Part shown: in pieces, positions 54,418 through 62,231 of the stretch | How the letters are laid out: each line of letters begins with the position of its first letter | Position numbering within the stretch: position 1 is the first letter of the stretch | From: Photobacterium aphoticum | GTDB taxonomy: Bacteria; Pseudomonadota; Gammaproteobacteria; Enterobacterales; Vibrionaceae | DNA: 64,000 bases | Assembly (NCBI RefSeq): GCF_001029435.1 | Contig: NZ_LDOV01000041.1 | Location: 1 to 64,000 of the forward strand | Reading direction: 5' to 3' | Notes under the pieces: model-generated | Database searches by the model: none | What the model saw: the letters and a program-made list of their open reading frames with translations, nothing else | What the model was told of the DNA's origin: nothing | Position numbers and translations under genes: made by a program

Positions 54418-54639
54418 GTAAGAATCCTCAGATAATGAATGTGGGCATCATGGCAAAATCCCCTTCTCGCCTAAAGAGGATTGCTGGTTTGCACGACCCA
54501 CTTCACGAAAATAGTAACAACCGCAATGTACAGAATCACTCAGATAGAACACATTTAACACATCAAACTTTTCTGGTGAAAGTCAACTTTTTATCTATAG
54601 TTAAAAAGCACAAATTAATGATGACTGTGCAATATTCTC

Positions 54640-54659
54640 TTTAGTCATCAATGACTAAA
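54640..54659. promoter_or_regulatory. perfect 9-bp inverted repeat, operator candidate
   Basis: TTTAGTCAT and ATGACTAAA are separated by CA. The site lies 223 bases upstream of the MBL hydrolase start. It has the size of a dimeric regulator site but I do not recognise the regulator. Confidence 0.35.
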
Positions 54660-54917
54660 TCGCTATAAATCACTGCAGAAGCATACTTATTTGATAGAAC
54701 GAAGCACAGAATAGAGCTCTCTGAACTTTTTGAAACTGACCGATAGCATATCCATTGCTTGTCTCTGAATGATGGTAAGTTTCAAGCATAACCGTTCGGG
54801 CATAAATTGACGTTTAATATTGCTATAAACATTGAATGGTTCAAGAGGAAAACAAACTGATCAAAACACAACCTTTGCGTTTTTTGAGTACTCAGTTTAC
54901 GAGAGCAAACGCAACGT

Positions 54918-54950
54918 AAAAAAAGCAGCAAGTTATTTGCTGCTATTTTT
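54918..54950. terminator. terminator of wzb
   Basis: AGCAGCAA/TTGCTGCT around a five-base loop. On the minus strand seven T follow directly; on the plus strand ATTTTTAA follows. Confidence 0.85.
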
Positions 54951-54978
54951 AACGAATAATGAGCCTTGAAAATGACGT

Positions 54979-55407
54979 TTAAAGCTTCTTAGCCCACGCT
55001 TGGGCTGACTCATCAATCAATTGATAGGCAAAATCAAAGGCTTCACGACTTTGACGATAAGGATCGGGAATGTCTTTTTGCCCAATCCATTGACCGAACA
55101 ACATGGTTTTACCCCGCGCTTCCGGCGCAATACCAGTCACCGCTTCAATGTGACCTTTTTCCATGACAAGGATCAAGTCATACTCTTTGCATAGTTCACT
55201 GGTTAGCTGTTGAGCCACATGCCCATCCAGACTGATACCATGTTCTTGGGCAACCATCGCAGCCATTTTGTCAGCGGGTTTGCCCACCAGTGCACCAACG
55301 CCGGCAGAGGCGATGTGCTTGTGGGGGAGATGATGCTTAAGCAGATACTCACCAGAAGGTGAACGACAGATATTTCCCACACATACAACCAAAATCTTAT
55401 TAAACAT
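54979..55407 (-). CDS. wzb: low-molecular-weight protein-tyrosine phosphatase Wzb (orphan)
   Basis: A 142-aa cytoplasmic phosphatase that removes phosphate from the Wzc tyrosine tail. The P-loop CVGNICRSP is at 9-17 and the general acid Asp is in IPDPYRQS (about 116). Full length for the family. In most capsule operons wzb lies between wza and wzc; here neither operon has one and this single gene stands about 10 kb outside. It is divergent from the third wecA, across a 502-base gap. Confidence 0.93.
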   Translation of the reverse strand: MFNKILVVCVGNICRSPSGEYLLKHHLPHKHIASAGVGALVGKPADKMAAMVAQEHGISLDGHVAQQLTSELCKEYDLILVMEKGHIEAVTGIAPEARGKTMLFGQWIGQKDIPDPYRQSREAFDFAYQLIDESAQAWAKKL

Positions 55408-55909
55408 CCATTTCGCGTCCTTTAACCATTGACAAGGACAACCATATTAACCCTTGCCAGAAATACACAAAAAAACATTAAAAATCAATAACATAAAACA
55501 ATAACAAGAAGATCACAATAACAGTCACCATCAAGTTAGTATATTATTTAGAAGTCAATTTCTTTCCTCTAGCACGTAAATTTAAATTCCATATCTGTTC
55601 TATTCTACAGGTACAGCATTGAGACTTTAAACTCGAAAAACCAAATTTAACCATTTAAAAACAAACACTTGAATAAAAAAAGAATAGTATCTAATAAGAC
55701 CTCTCGCACCATGCATTACATAGATTGATAAATCAAATCCTTTACATAAAATCAACATAAAGCAAAAAATGTGAAGTCACTCGTTCAAAAAAACACCAAC
55801 AATCAAACTGTTGTGCCATAATCGTATTAAATTGATAGACAAAAGATGCGACACTGTCGTGTTTCACGTATAATGTTTAGTCACTTTTATTTTATGCTGT
55901 AGAAAATGT
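55408..55909. promoter_or_regulatory. AT-rich divergent region wzb / wecA
   Basis: There are no genes in this 502-base gap. A TATAAT at 55869-55874 lies 35 bases before the wecA start and may be its -10 box, though no good -35 box is at the right distance. No ops element is visible. Confidence 0.45.
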
Positions 55910-56953
55910 ATGGTTATTGACCTTTTCTTTGTGTTCTTTTCATCGCTTACAGCTCTGTTTCTTCTAAGAAAATTGGCAAAGCGCATTGGTTTGGTCGATA
56001 TCCCTAACAATCGCAAATGCCACATGGTCCCAACCCCTCTCGTAGGAGGTATTGCGGTATGGTTAACCCTAACTCAATATTTTTATTATAAAAACTTATT
56101 TGAACATACTGATCTTTTCCTTCTTTGCATCAGTCTGTTAACCCTTATTGGCGCACTTGATGATAAATTCGAGATCAGAGCTAGCATCCGAATGGTTATA
56201 CAGGCCGCTCTATCTGTAGGGATGATGTACTTCGCTCAAATTGAGTTGCACACCTTAGGCAATATGTTCGGTACAGGGGAAATATTTCTAGGAAACTGGG
56301 GATACATCATCACCATCCTGGCTGTTATCGGTGCTATCAATGCTTTTAACATGGTTGACGGTATCGACGGACTCCTTGGTGGTTTGTCAATGATTTCATT
56401 TTCCAGCTTAGCAATCATTCTCTATTTTGATAACCAGACATCACTTGCTTATGCTTTACTTATCGTCGTTGTAGCGATTTTGCCCTATGTCATGTTTAAT
56501 CTGGGCTGGCTCGGCAAAAAGCGTAAAGTATTCATGGGAGACGCAGGCAGTATGTTGATTGGCTTCACCATCATCTGGATGTTGTTACTCGCCAGTCAAA
56601 ATGATAGTGTTTCACCACTACGCCCTGTTACTGCGCTATGGTTAATTGCCATTCCCTTGATGGATATGGCAGCTATCATCACCCGACGTGTAAAGCGAGG
56701 TGTATCGCCATTTTCCCCTGATCGCGAACACTTACACCATTTATTTCAAAAAATAGGGCTCAATGCCAATCAAACGCTCATCACAATCAACGGGTTAGCC
56801 ATTGCTTTTGCCGGATTTGGTATGTATGGGGAGTATGCACAAACCCCAGAATACATTATGTTCGCCCTGTTTATAATCAGTTATTGTATTTATAGTTTTG
56901 CCCTAGCTAAACTTAGCCATTTCATTAGTTTTCAACACGCTGACAAGTTTTAA
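55910..56953 (+). CDS. wecA: WecA-like undecaprenyl-phosphate sugar-1-P transferase (third copy)
   Basis: A 347-aa membrane enzyme with GALDDKFEIR, NAFNMVDGIDGLLGG, GDAGSMLIGF and DREHLHHLF. It is more diverged from the two capsule-operon copies than they are from each other (for example GLVDIPNNRKCHMVPTPLVGG against GLVDKPN-x-RKxHQGVIPLVGG). It is followed 63 bases later by wzz. It may be the ancestral chromosomal WecA for O-antigen initiation, while the other two came with the capsule loci. That is inference. Confidence 0.9.
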   Translation: MVIDLFFVFFSSLTALFLLRKLAKRIGLVDIPNNRKCHMVPTPLVGGIAVWLTLTQYFYYKNLFEHTDLFLLCISLLTLIGALDDKFEIRASIRMVIQAALSVGMMYFAQIELHTLGNMFGTGEIFLGNWGYIITILAVIGAINAFNMVDGIDGLLGGLSMISFSSLAIILYFDNQTSLAYALLIVVVAILPYVMFNLGWLGKKRKVFMGDAGSMLIGFTIIWMLLLASQNDSVSPLRPVTALWLIAIPLMDMAAIITRRVKRGVSPFSPDREHLHHLFQKIGLNANQTLITINGLAIAFAGFGMYGEYAQTPEYIMFALFIISYCIYSFALAKLSHFISFQHADKF

Positions 56954-57016
56954 TCAATGCAGTAAACCATTGTTTTTTGCGTTAGCTATATAGATTTCAC
57001 ATGTAGGACGTACTTA

Positions 57017-58165
57017 GTGAACAATAAAACACCACAACATGACCTTGCCTTACACGCACAACAATCCAATATGGCGGTGCCATACCCACCTCATTATCAA
57101 AATGATGAGATCGATCTTGTTGAGTTAGTCAAAACACTTTGGCAAGGCAAACTGACTATCTTACTTTCTACTGTCTTATGTGGCCTCATTGCGGTCGGTT
57201 ATGCTTTATGGGCGCCTGAAGTATGGACAGCGAAAGCACGTATTATCGAAGCAAAAACCAATGACTACACCGAACTCAGTACTACGGTTAATGCCTTTAC
57301 GCCTGTCTTTACGAATGACAATGAAAATGAGAGTCAAGCAAATATTAGTGCTATCCTGATAAAGGAAGTTCAAGCATCAACATTGTTCCATCACTTCATT
57401 GATGCTTACAATTCATCCATTAACAAAGAGCATTTCCTCACTCAGAATGCTCTTTTTCAAAACTATGTAGCTGAAAAAAAACTGAATGACGAAGCGATAA
57501 CCCGTGCACTACATGATTGGTCCGAAAATATCAGTGCCACATCAAACGCTAAACGCGGCACAAAAGCTGACTTTTACACATTGTCATTTAATAGTTATTC
57601 TCAGGAAACCAGCTACCAACTACTTAAAGCCTATAGTTCCTATATTCATAATTTAGTAAATAATGAAACGATTTCCAGTATCAACAGTATTATTAATGGT
57701 TACACACGAGAACTTACGGCACAATATGACATGCTTTCAAATAAAGCACAAAGAAGCTTAATGCTTGAGAAATCGAAAGCCAGTATTGCATTGCAAATTA
57801 CTGCGAACGCACAACTCAAGCAACCTTTAGCCAATTACAATAATAACAATGACTTGTTTGATGTCGCATTGGGTGAAAATGCAAACAAAGCCAAGCTTGA
57901 TGCCCTAAATAATTTGAAAGATCTAACTCTTTTTGAGCCAGACTTAATCACTGTCACTTCAAAACTGGATTTCTTGTCTAAAAACACCGGTATTGATAAA
58001 GACATTCATTTTCAATCAGTAAGATATATTGATGAAATTGCAATGCCATTATCAAGAGATAAACCGAAGCGAGCATTAATCACGGTTCTAGGTGTGTTGT
58101 TAGGCGGAATGCTCGGTGTTGCTATCGTTTTGATTCGCCACACAGTAAGAAAATATAACGCATAA
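57017..58165 (+). CDS. wzz: Wzz-family chain-length determinant
   Basis: A 382-aa protein of the PCP1 type. The N-terminal Wzz segment is DEIDLVELVKTLWQGKLTILLSTVLCGLIAVGYALW with the first helix at about 48-68. A long periplasmic helical part follows, then a Pro-rich motif with the second helix near 345-370 (LPLSRDKPKRALITVLGVLLGGMLGVAIVLI; read AMPLS at its start). No kinase domain is attached, unlike Wzc, so it would control O-antigen or similar chain length. The start is GTG after TAGGACG. No polymerase lies beside it; its partner Wzy is elsewhere. Confidence 0.88.
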   Translation: MNNKTPQHDLALHAQQSNMAVPYPPHYQNDEIDLVELVKTLWQGKLTILLSTVLCGLIAVGYALWAPEVWTAKARIIEAKTNDYTELSTTVNAFTPVFTNDNENESQANISAILIKEVQASTLFHHFIDAYNSSINKEHFLTQNALFQNYVAEKKLNDEAITRALHDWSENISATSNAKRGTKADFYTLSFNSYSQETSYQLLKAYSSYIHNLVNNETISSINSIINGYTRELTAQYDMLSNKAQRSLMLEKSKASIALQITANAQLKQPLANYNNNNDLFDVALGENANKAKLDALNNLKDLTLFEPDLITVTSKLDFLSKNTGIDKDIHFQSVRYIDEIAMPLSRDKPKRALITVLGVLLGGMLGVAIVLIRHTVRKYNA

Positions 58166-58182
58166 TATAATTATTATATTTT

Positions 58183-58206
58183 AAATGCGGCCTTAAAGCC
58201 GCATTT
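58183..58206 (+). terminator. terminator of wecA-wzz
   Basis: AAATGCGGC/GCCGCATTT around a six-base loop, followed by ATCTTTG. It lies 18 bases after the wzz stop. The T-run is modest. Confidence 0.7.
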
Positions 58207-58288
58207 ATCTTTGATAGAATAGACTATAAACCCCTTTCAATATTTCAATTTTTTGCAACCACAACAGCATTAAAAACGAGGTCATATT

Positions 58289-58507
58289 TTGTTTCGCTTA
58301 TATGCCATCTTTTCAAAGTCACACCCATTTATTCATGCCCTACTGATTTTATTCATGTTTATATCGTTTGTTTTTTTATGTTATGAATTATTAATAGAGG
58401 ATGAATATCACTACTTCCCCTTTATTTTTAGCTTTATTTTCCCCATTATTTTGTTTGCTAAGTCATCAGAATATAAAAGGAAATACCTAAACCATACATC
58501 TAACTAA
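58289..58507 (+). CDS. uncharacterised small membrane protein, paralogue 1
   Basis: A 72-aa protein with two hydrophobic helices (about 15-34 and 43-59) and a basic C-terminus (KSSEYKRKYLN). It starts at TTG, seven bases after GAGG, and the encoded FRLYAIF aligns with FRAYAQF of the gene at 58901. The conserved end A-K-(S/A)-S-(E/D)-Y-(K/R)-R-K-Y-L-N makes it a real gene rather than chance. I do not recognise the family. It follows the wzz terminator and is AT-rich. Confidence 0.7.
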   Translation: MFRLYAIFSKSHPFIHALLILFMFISFVFLCYELLIEDEYHYFPFIFSFIFPIILFAKSSEYKRKYLNHTSN

Positions 58508-58900
58508 AACAGCAGTACTGCTTTAATTTTATTACATAATATCTTAGGGCAAATGGACATGCCCATACATACTAAATATATGTCCTCTAAAGACTTTCAC
58601 ACCATTACTCTCCTCGTTCAACCTTATTATATAAAACACCGAACAATTAAAGTCGCAGCACACCTTACGTTCAACGTTAAGCTTCAACACCCTCTAAGCG
58701 CGCATAACCTCTACAGTCACACTTTCACTTACAATCTACAGTCACACTTTCACTTACAATAAGCATTTTGTGATATTGAACTGAAAAATAAAAAACCAAG
58801 TTCATGTTTTTTGCGCTATATTATATAGACATAGTAAATGTCAACAACATGACGCAAATTATTTCCTGTCACTATTTTGACTCTGGAAGAGGGTAGTAAT
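58508..58900. other. gap between the two small membrane-protein genes
   Basis: AT-rich and about 390 bases. A 25-bp direct tandem duplication lies at 58711-58760. A 69-codon open frame (58553-58762) covers the duplication but lacks a ribosome site, so I do not call it. Confidence 0.6.
58711..58760. repeat. perfect 25-bp tandem duplication
   Basis: Two identical head-to-tail units of 25 bases (58711-58735 and 58736-58760), each beginning CTACAGTCACAC and ending CTTACAAT. Each unit contains two CAC-TTTCAC-like parts. Confidence 0.95.
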
Positions 58901-59116
58901 ATGTTTCGTGCGTATGCGCAATTCACCATTAAATATCCAGCGATTCACGCGCTTAACCTATTGATTGTGCTTTCTATTTTCGTAATCAGCAGTTATCAGC
59001 TACTGGCTAATGAAGCACTCATTTTTGCTTTTGGCTTTCTGTTTGTGGCATTTCCAACAATCGTATTTGCGAAAGCCTCTGATTACAGAAGAAAATATCT
59101 AAATACAAGCAATTGA
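58901..59116 (+). CDS. uncharacterised small membrane protein, paralogue 2
   Basis: A 71-aa protein with two helices (about 17-35 and 40-58) and a basic C-terminus (KASDYRRKYLN). The ATG at 58901 follows GAGGGTAG; an in-frame TTG at 58877 is less likely. It is about half identical by eye to the protein at 58289, with the best match in the last 12 residues. Family and function are unknown. It ends before a strong terminator. Confidence 0.72.
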   Translation: MFRAYAQFTIKYPAIHALNLLIVLSIFVISSYQLLANEALIFAFGFLFVAFPTIVFAKASDYRRKYLNTSN

Positions 59117-59180
59117 TTTAATATTCGTTGATTTGTCAGATTATTCCTACAATTAAACTCTGTACATTCAAACAATAAAA

Positions 59181-59206
59181 AAACGTTAGCTTTCGGGCTA
59201 ACGTTT
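59181..59206. terminator. bidirectional terminator after the small membrane proteins
   Basis: AAACGTTAGC/GCTAACGTTT with a six-base loop, preceded by an A-run and followed by TTTTTAT. It can serve the plus-strand small gene and, from the other side, yfcL. Confidence 0.85.
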
Positions 59207-59281
59207 TTATTTATTGATAGAATGCATTGAGTAGCACAATACACCACTTACAACCGCTTGATGATTAAAGGCCGTTAGCCC

Positions 59282-59548
59282 TTATTGCGCAGCCTGTTGT
59301 AACTGGCTCCACATCGCTTTCACAATCACTTGATCCGCTGGCGTCAGCTCAGATTGTGCCTCAACCAGGCTGGCATCCACTTTGGCTGTCATCGCTTCAA
59401 TGGAAGACTCCCCTTCCATCTCACAATTCGCGGCAGACAGGGAAATGTGACCACGCAAGTAACCGCCCGCAAACAGTTCATCATCTGTCGCTGTCTCCAC
59501 CATCTGGTCAATCAGCGTAAGTAGTGTTTCTTCGTATTGATGGATCAT
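59282..59548 (-). CDS. yfcL: YfcL family protein
   Basis: An 88-aa protein of unknown function. It aligns along its length with E. coli YfcL: ALIDxMV, SDDELFASGYLRGH-like TDDELFAGGYLRGH, and the C-terminal DQ-x-x-V-x-x-MW. In enterics it neighbours epmC, as it does here, although 236 bases separate them. The ATG is ten bases after an AGGA that belongs to a CTAG-rich repeat. Confidence 0.88.
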   Translation of the reverse strand: MIHQYEETLLTLIDQMVETATDDELFAGGYLRGHISLSAANCEMEGESSIEAMTAKVDASLVEAQSELTPADQVIVKAMWSQLQQAAQ

Positions 59549-59554
59549 GTTTTT

Positions 59555-59620
59555 AAGTTCCTAGATCCTAGATCCGAGTTCCTAGAGAAGAGCAAACGCT
59601 GCTCTCGGATAGTCAGAGTC
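59555..59620. repeat. CTAG-rich intergenic repeat upstream of yfcL
   Basis: A run of short near-copies of TCCTAGATCC / GTTCCTAGAG lies between yfcL and epmC. The tetranucleotide CTAG, normally rare in enteric and vibrio DNA, occurs several times in 50 bases. Confidence 0.75.
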
Positions 59621-59689
59621 CAGAATTGTTATATTATGTAAAAAGCCGAACATAGAGTTTGGATCATGGAACCTGATTCCTCACCGCGA

Positions 59690-59770
59690 GTTTCTAAAGC
59701 CTAGCCGTAATTTACTTGCTTCTGCTTTTAGGATCTAGGTTCCAGGATCTTGGTTCTATTTTCTCGATTC
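59690..59770. repeat. CTAG-rich intergenic repeat downstream of epmC
   Basis: It contains TAGGATCTAGGTTCCAGG and TTCTCGATTCTCG blocks like those at 59555, 60310 and 60955. Confidence 0.7.
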
Positions 59771-59784
59771 TCGCACCCGCTTTT

Positions 59785-60309
59785 TTATTCAAACATCGCA
59801 GCAACTAAAGGCGCGACCCCGTAGTGAGCTCGCAATGCTTCTGATAAATCTTTAGCTCTTTCTGGCATACCGTCTTTCAGGTACACCAACACTTGCTCGC
59901 GTACTTTACGGGTGAAGCCGATACGATCAGGCTCACAATCGCCGCTCAGGTTATCACAGCTCACCTGAAAGCGGAAACCACAGCTGGCGGCAAGGATCCA
60001 CTCGACAGCTTGCGGTTTAATTTCGACTTTTTCAAACTCGGCCTGCACTTCAGCGGTTCGGCCATCCGGCTCATACCAGTAACCGTAATCTTCCAGCAAA
60101 CGGCGCTGTGGACCTGCGATACACCAGTGGGCTAATTCATGCAATGCTGAGGCAAAATAGCCACGGGCAAAAATCACACGGTGATGCGGATGCTCGGCAT
60201 CGGCCGGAAAATAAATTGGCTCGTCGCCACCTAAAATTAATTCGGTGTTGTAGGTATCAAGAAAGGTGGCGTTGAAGATGTTAATGATGTCGGTGTTTTT
60301 ATGGGGCAT
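59785..60309 (-). CDS. epmC: elongation factor P hydroxylase EpmC
   Basis: A 174-aa protein (YfcM). EpmC hydroxylates the beta-lysylated lysine of EF-P after EpmA/EpmB action. The likely metal site is HELAHWCIAG (about 57-66), followed by YGYWYEPDGRTAEVQAEFE, both characteristic of the family. Full length. AGGA from a CTAG repeat lies 12 bases before the ATG, a little far, so another ribosome contact may be used. Its substrate EF-P and partners are not in the window. Confidence 0.9.
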   Translation of the reverse strand: MPHKNTDIINIFNATFLDTYNTELILGGDEPIYFPADAEHPHHRVIFARGYFASALHELAHWCIAGPQRRLLEDYGYWYEPDGRTAEVQAEFEKVEIKPQAVEWILAASCGFRFQVSCDNLSGDCEPDRIGFTRKVREQVLVYLKDGMPERAKDLSEALRAHYGVAPLVAAMFE

Positions 60310-60592
60310 GGTTAACGCAGTTCCTAGAGGAGAACACAGATCCTAGAACCTAGAAAAAAAAATCAGGAACTAAGAGCAAGGCGTTCGATTCTAGGTCCTT
60401 GAGAATGCTCTCCACCGAAAAAAGTGAATAATCGGAATTTTAACAATCATCGCATCACAAATCGATGTAATTGTTAAAACACATCATCAAAGAGGTATAG
60501 AGCCTGCTCTCAATCACTGTGATTGCTACTACTTCTAATAGCTGCCTATGCTCGAATGAAAGGAACAACAACGGCTTATTCTAAGGAAATAA
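60310..60592. other. repeat-bearing gap between epmC and the four-helix-bundle gene
   Basis: The stretch 60312-60405 is CTAG-rich (GTTCCTAGAGG, AGATCCTAGAACCTAG, GATTCTAGGTCC). From 60410 to 60592 I see no gene; AAGGAA lies before the ATG at 60593. Confidence 0.7.
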
Positions 60593-60988
60593 ATGCAATT
60601 TCAGAAACTTGATGTATGGAAGCGAAGCTTTCAGCTTGCTAAACATATCAATCTGGATGTTAGAGGGTGTAAGGACTTCAGCTTCAAAGATCAAATATGT
60701 CGCTCAGCGTTATCAGTCCCTTCTAACATCGCTGAAGGAGAAGAACGTGAAACCAACGCAGAAGCGGCACGGTTTCTCTATATAGCGAAGGGGTCATGCG
60801 GCGAACTTTATACCCAAATACTACTCGGCAAAGAGATTGGCTATTTAAGCGAAGAAAATGCAGATCACTATCTTAAAGATAGCCTCAAGCATATCAAGGA
60901 TGCTTGCAGGTTTGATCAAATACAGAAAAGGGCATGTCAGATAACATGCCCTTTCTCTAGGAACCAGGATCTAGAAACCAGGTTCTAG
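60593..60988 (+). pseudogene. four-helix-bundle (S23-like) protein, frameshifted near the C-terminus
   Basis: The first about 105 residues match the four-helix-bundle family (TIGR02436/S23-like): KLDVWKRSFQLA, LSVPSNIAEGEER and FLYIAKGSCGELYTQI. The present frame then runs into Cys/Phe-rich sequence and ends at 60988. In the neighbouring frame, from about 60893, the DNA reads ISRMLAGLIKYRKGHVR and stops at 60944, exactly the family's usual ending. A single extra base, or two missing bases, near 60888-60893 explains this. Function of the family is unknown; relatives occur inside 23S rRNA intervening sequences. Confidence 0.82.
60929..60955 (+). terminator. terminator of the four-helix-bundle gene
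   Basis: AGGGCATGT/ACATGCCCT around six bases, then TTCTCT. The restored stop codon (60942-60944) lies in its loop, consistent with the shorter original gene. Confidence 0.7.
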
Positions 60989-61008
60989 ATTCTAGGAACT
61001 CGAATCTT
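60955..61008. repeat. CTAG-rich intergenic repeat downstream of mlaA
   Basis: It contains CTCTAGGAACCAGGATCTAG and GGTTCTAGATTCTAGGAACTCG, which are near-copies of each other and of the repeats at 59555-60405. It fills the gap between two convergent genes. Confidence 0.8.
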
Positions 61009-61010
61009 GT

Positions 61011-61964
61011 TTATCCATCAATCTCATCCATGAAATCATCCAGATACTCTTCGTTTTCTGGCTCTTGCGTGTCCACTTCGCCGCCGGAGGCTTTAAAGTT
61101 CTGATTTTGGATGTACGCATCGCGGGTGAAGATGTATGGATCCGGCGAGTCACGCAAAATCGCTTCTTGCGGGACCAGTGCGGCGCGGCTTTCCATGCCA
61201 TCCAGTGCCCACTTACCTAAGCTTTGCCAGAAGCTTAGCAGGTTCAGCGGGAAGTAGAGATCATCAACCAAGTCACCGGCACCTTCACGTAGGGTGATTG
61301 GGCCGTACATCGGCACCATGAAGTATGGGCCGTTACCAACGCCGTAGTAACCCATGGCATCGCCGAAAGCGCGGTCGCCCGGGTTGCCGATGTCTGCCAG
61401 TGAGGCAATATCAATCAAGCCGGCCAAACCAAAGGTGGAGTTGATCCAAAAACGGTTGAAGTGAGTGATCGCTTGCTCGCCTTCCAGCATGATGATGCTG
61501 TTCACCATGCTGGCTGGTTCATCCAGGTTGGCAATGAAGTTACGGATACCGGTACGTACCGGTGACGGCACATAGTTGACGTACGCCAGTGATACCGGAC
61601 GCGCCACATATGGGTCCAGGTAGTCGTAGTTGATGTTCCACATCACGCGGTTGATGCTTTCAAACGGATCGTACACACCCGGTACAGCGTATTCCCCTTC
61701 ACCGGCATCCACTTCTTCCAGTACAGCGGCTAAGTCATCATCGTCTTCGGCAGCCAATGCCACGTTGTCTTCGGTAAGTGGTTCTTCACTCACTGCCGCA
61801 ACACTGTTCAGGCCAATATCGCTGTGATCTACATTGCTGGCTGCCACTGGGCTTGAGGCATTGGTCTCAACAAGCGTTACATCAGTGGTTTCACTTGGCG
61901 GCGTGTCTGCACAAGCGGTCAAAGCCAGCGCAGTAAACAGCGTTAAAAGATGATGTCGTTTCAA
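61011..61964 (-). CDS. mlaA: phospholipid-binding lipoprotein MlaA (VacJ)
   Basis: A 317-aa outer-membrane lipoprotein that removes misplaced phospholipid from the outer leaflet and passes it to MlaC. The lipobox is LTAC (Cys about 18) when started at the TTG at 61964; an in-frame TTG at 61988 would spoil the signal peptide. The family domain begins at DPFESINRVMWNINYDYLD and continues with NFIANLDEPASMVNSI, DRAFGDAMGYYGVGNGPYFMVPMYGP and an acidic tail. The acidic linker before the domain (about 60-95) is longer than in E. coli. Other mla genes are not in the window. Confidence 0.92.
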   Translation of the reverse strand: MKRHHLLTLFTALALTACADTPPSETTDVTLVETNASSPVAASNVDHSDIGLNSVAAVSEEPLTEDNVALAAEDDDDLAAVLEEVDAGEGEYAVPGVYDPFESINRVMWNINYDYLDPYVARPVSLAYVNYVPSPVRTGIRNFIANLDEPASMVNSIIMLEGEQAITHFNRFWINSTFGLAGLIDIASLADIGNPGDRAFGDAMGYYGVGNGPYFMVPMYGPITLREGAGDLVDDLYFPLNLLSFWQSLGKWALDGMESRAALVPQEAILRDSPDPYIFTRDAYIQNQNFKASGGEVDTQEPENEEYLDDFMDEIDG

Positions 61965-62172
61965 AATACAGTCCGTCAAAAAAATCAAAACACGTCTTGA
62001 TCATTTAAAGCGGAATCTTCCCCCCTTCAAACACCGAGACGTGCTGTGTCATAAAAGTCGTTGTACCCATCACTCACTGTGATGAATATTGTCGAGATCC
62101 GTCCATTGTATGATCTCGCCTTCGTTCCAGCCTTCTCAAGGTACCGGTATAACCCTAATAAAATGCAAAAAT

Positions 62173-62204
62173 AAAAAAAGCTGGATACCAGTATAGTATC
62201 CAGC
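62173..62204 (-). terminator. terminator of the ccm operon
   Basis: GCTGGATAC/GTATCCAGC with a seven-base loop. On the minus strand seven T follow, then ATTTTT. It lies 28 bases after the ccmI stop. Confidence 0.9.
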
Positions 62205-62231
62205 CTTGTACTTTCATTCCAGTTTTCGCGA

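Larger units (their letters stand above)
54418..54978. other. non-coding gap between wzb and the MBL hydrolase
   Basis: No credible gene is seen in this 561-base gap. It contains a perfect palindrome at 54640-54659 and the wzb terminator near 54918-54950. Confidence 0.6.

Noticed and set aside
58553..58762. 69-codon open frame after small membrane protein 1
   Set aside because: No ribosome site, and its last third is the 25-bp tandem duplication. Composition does not resemble a protein.
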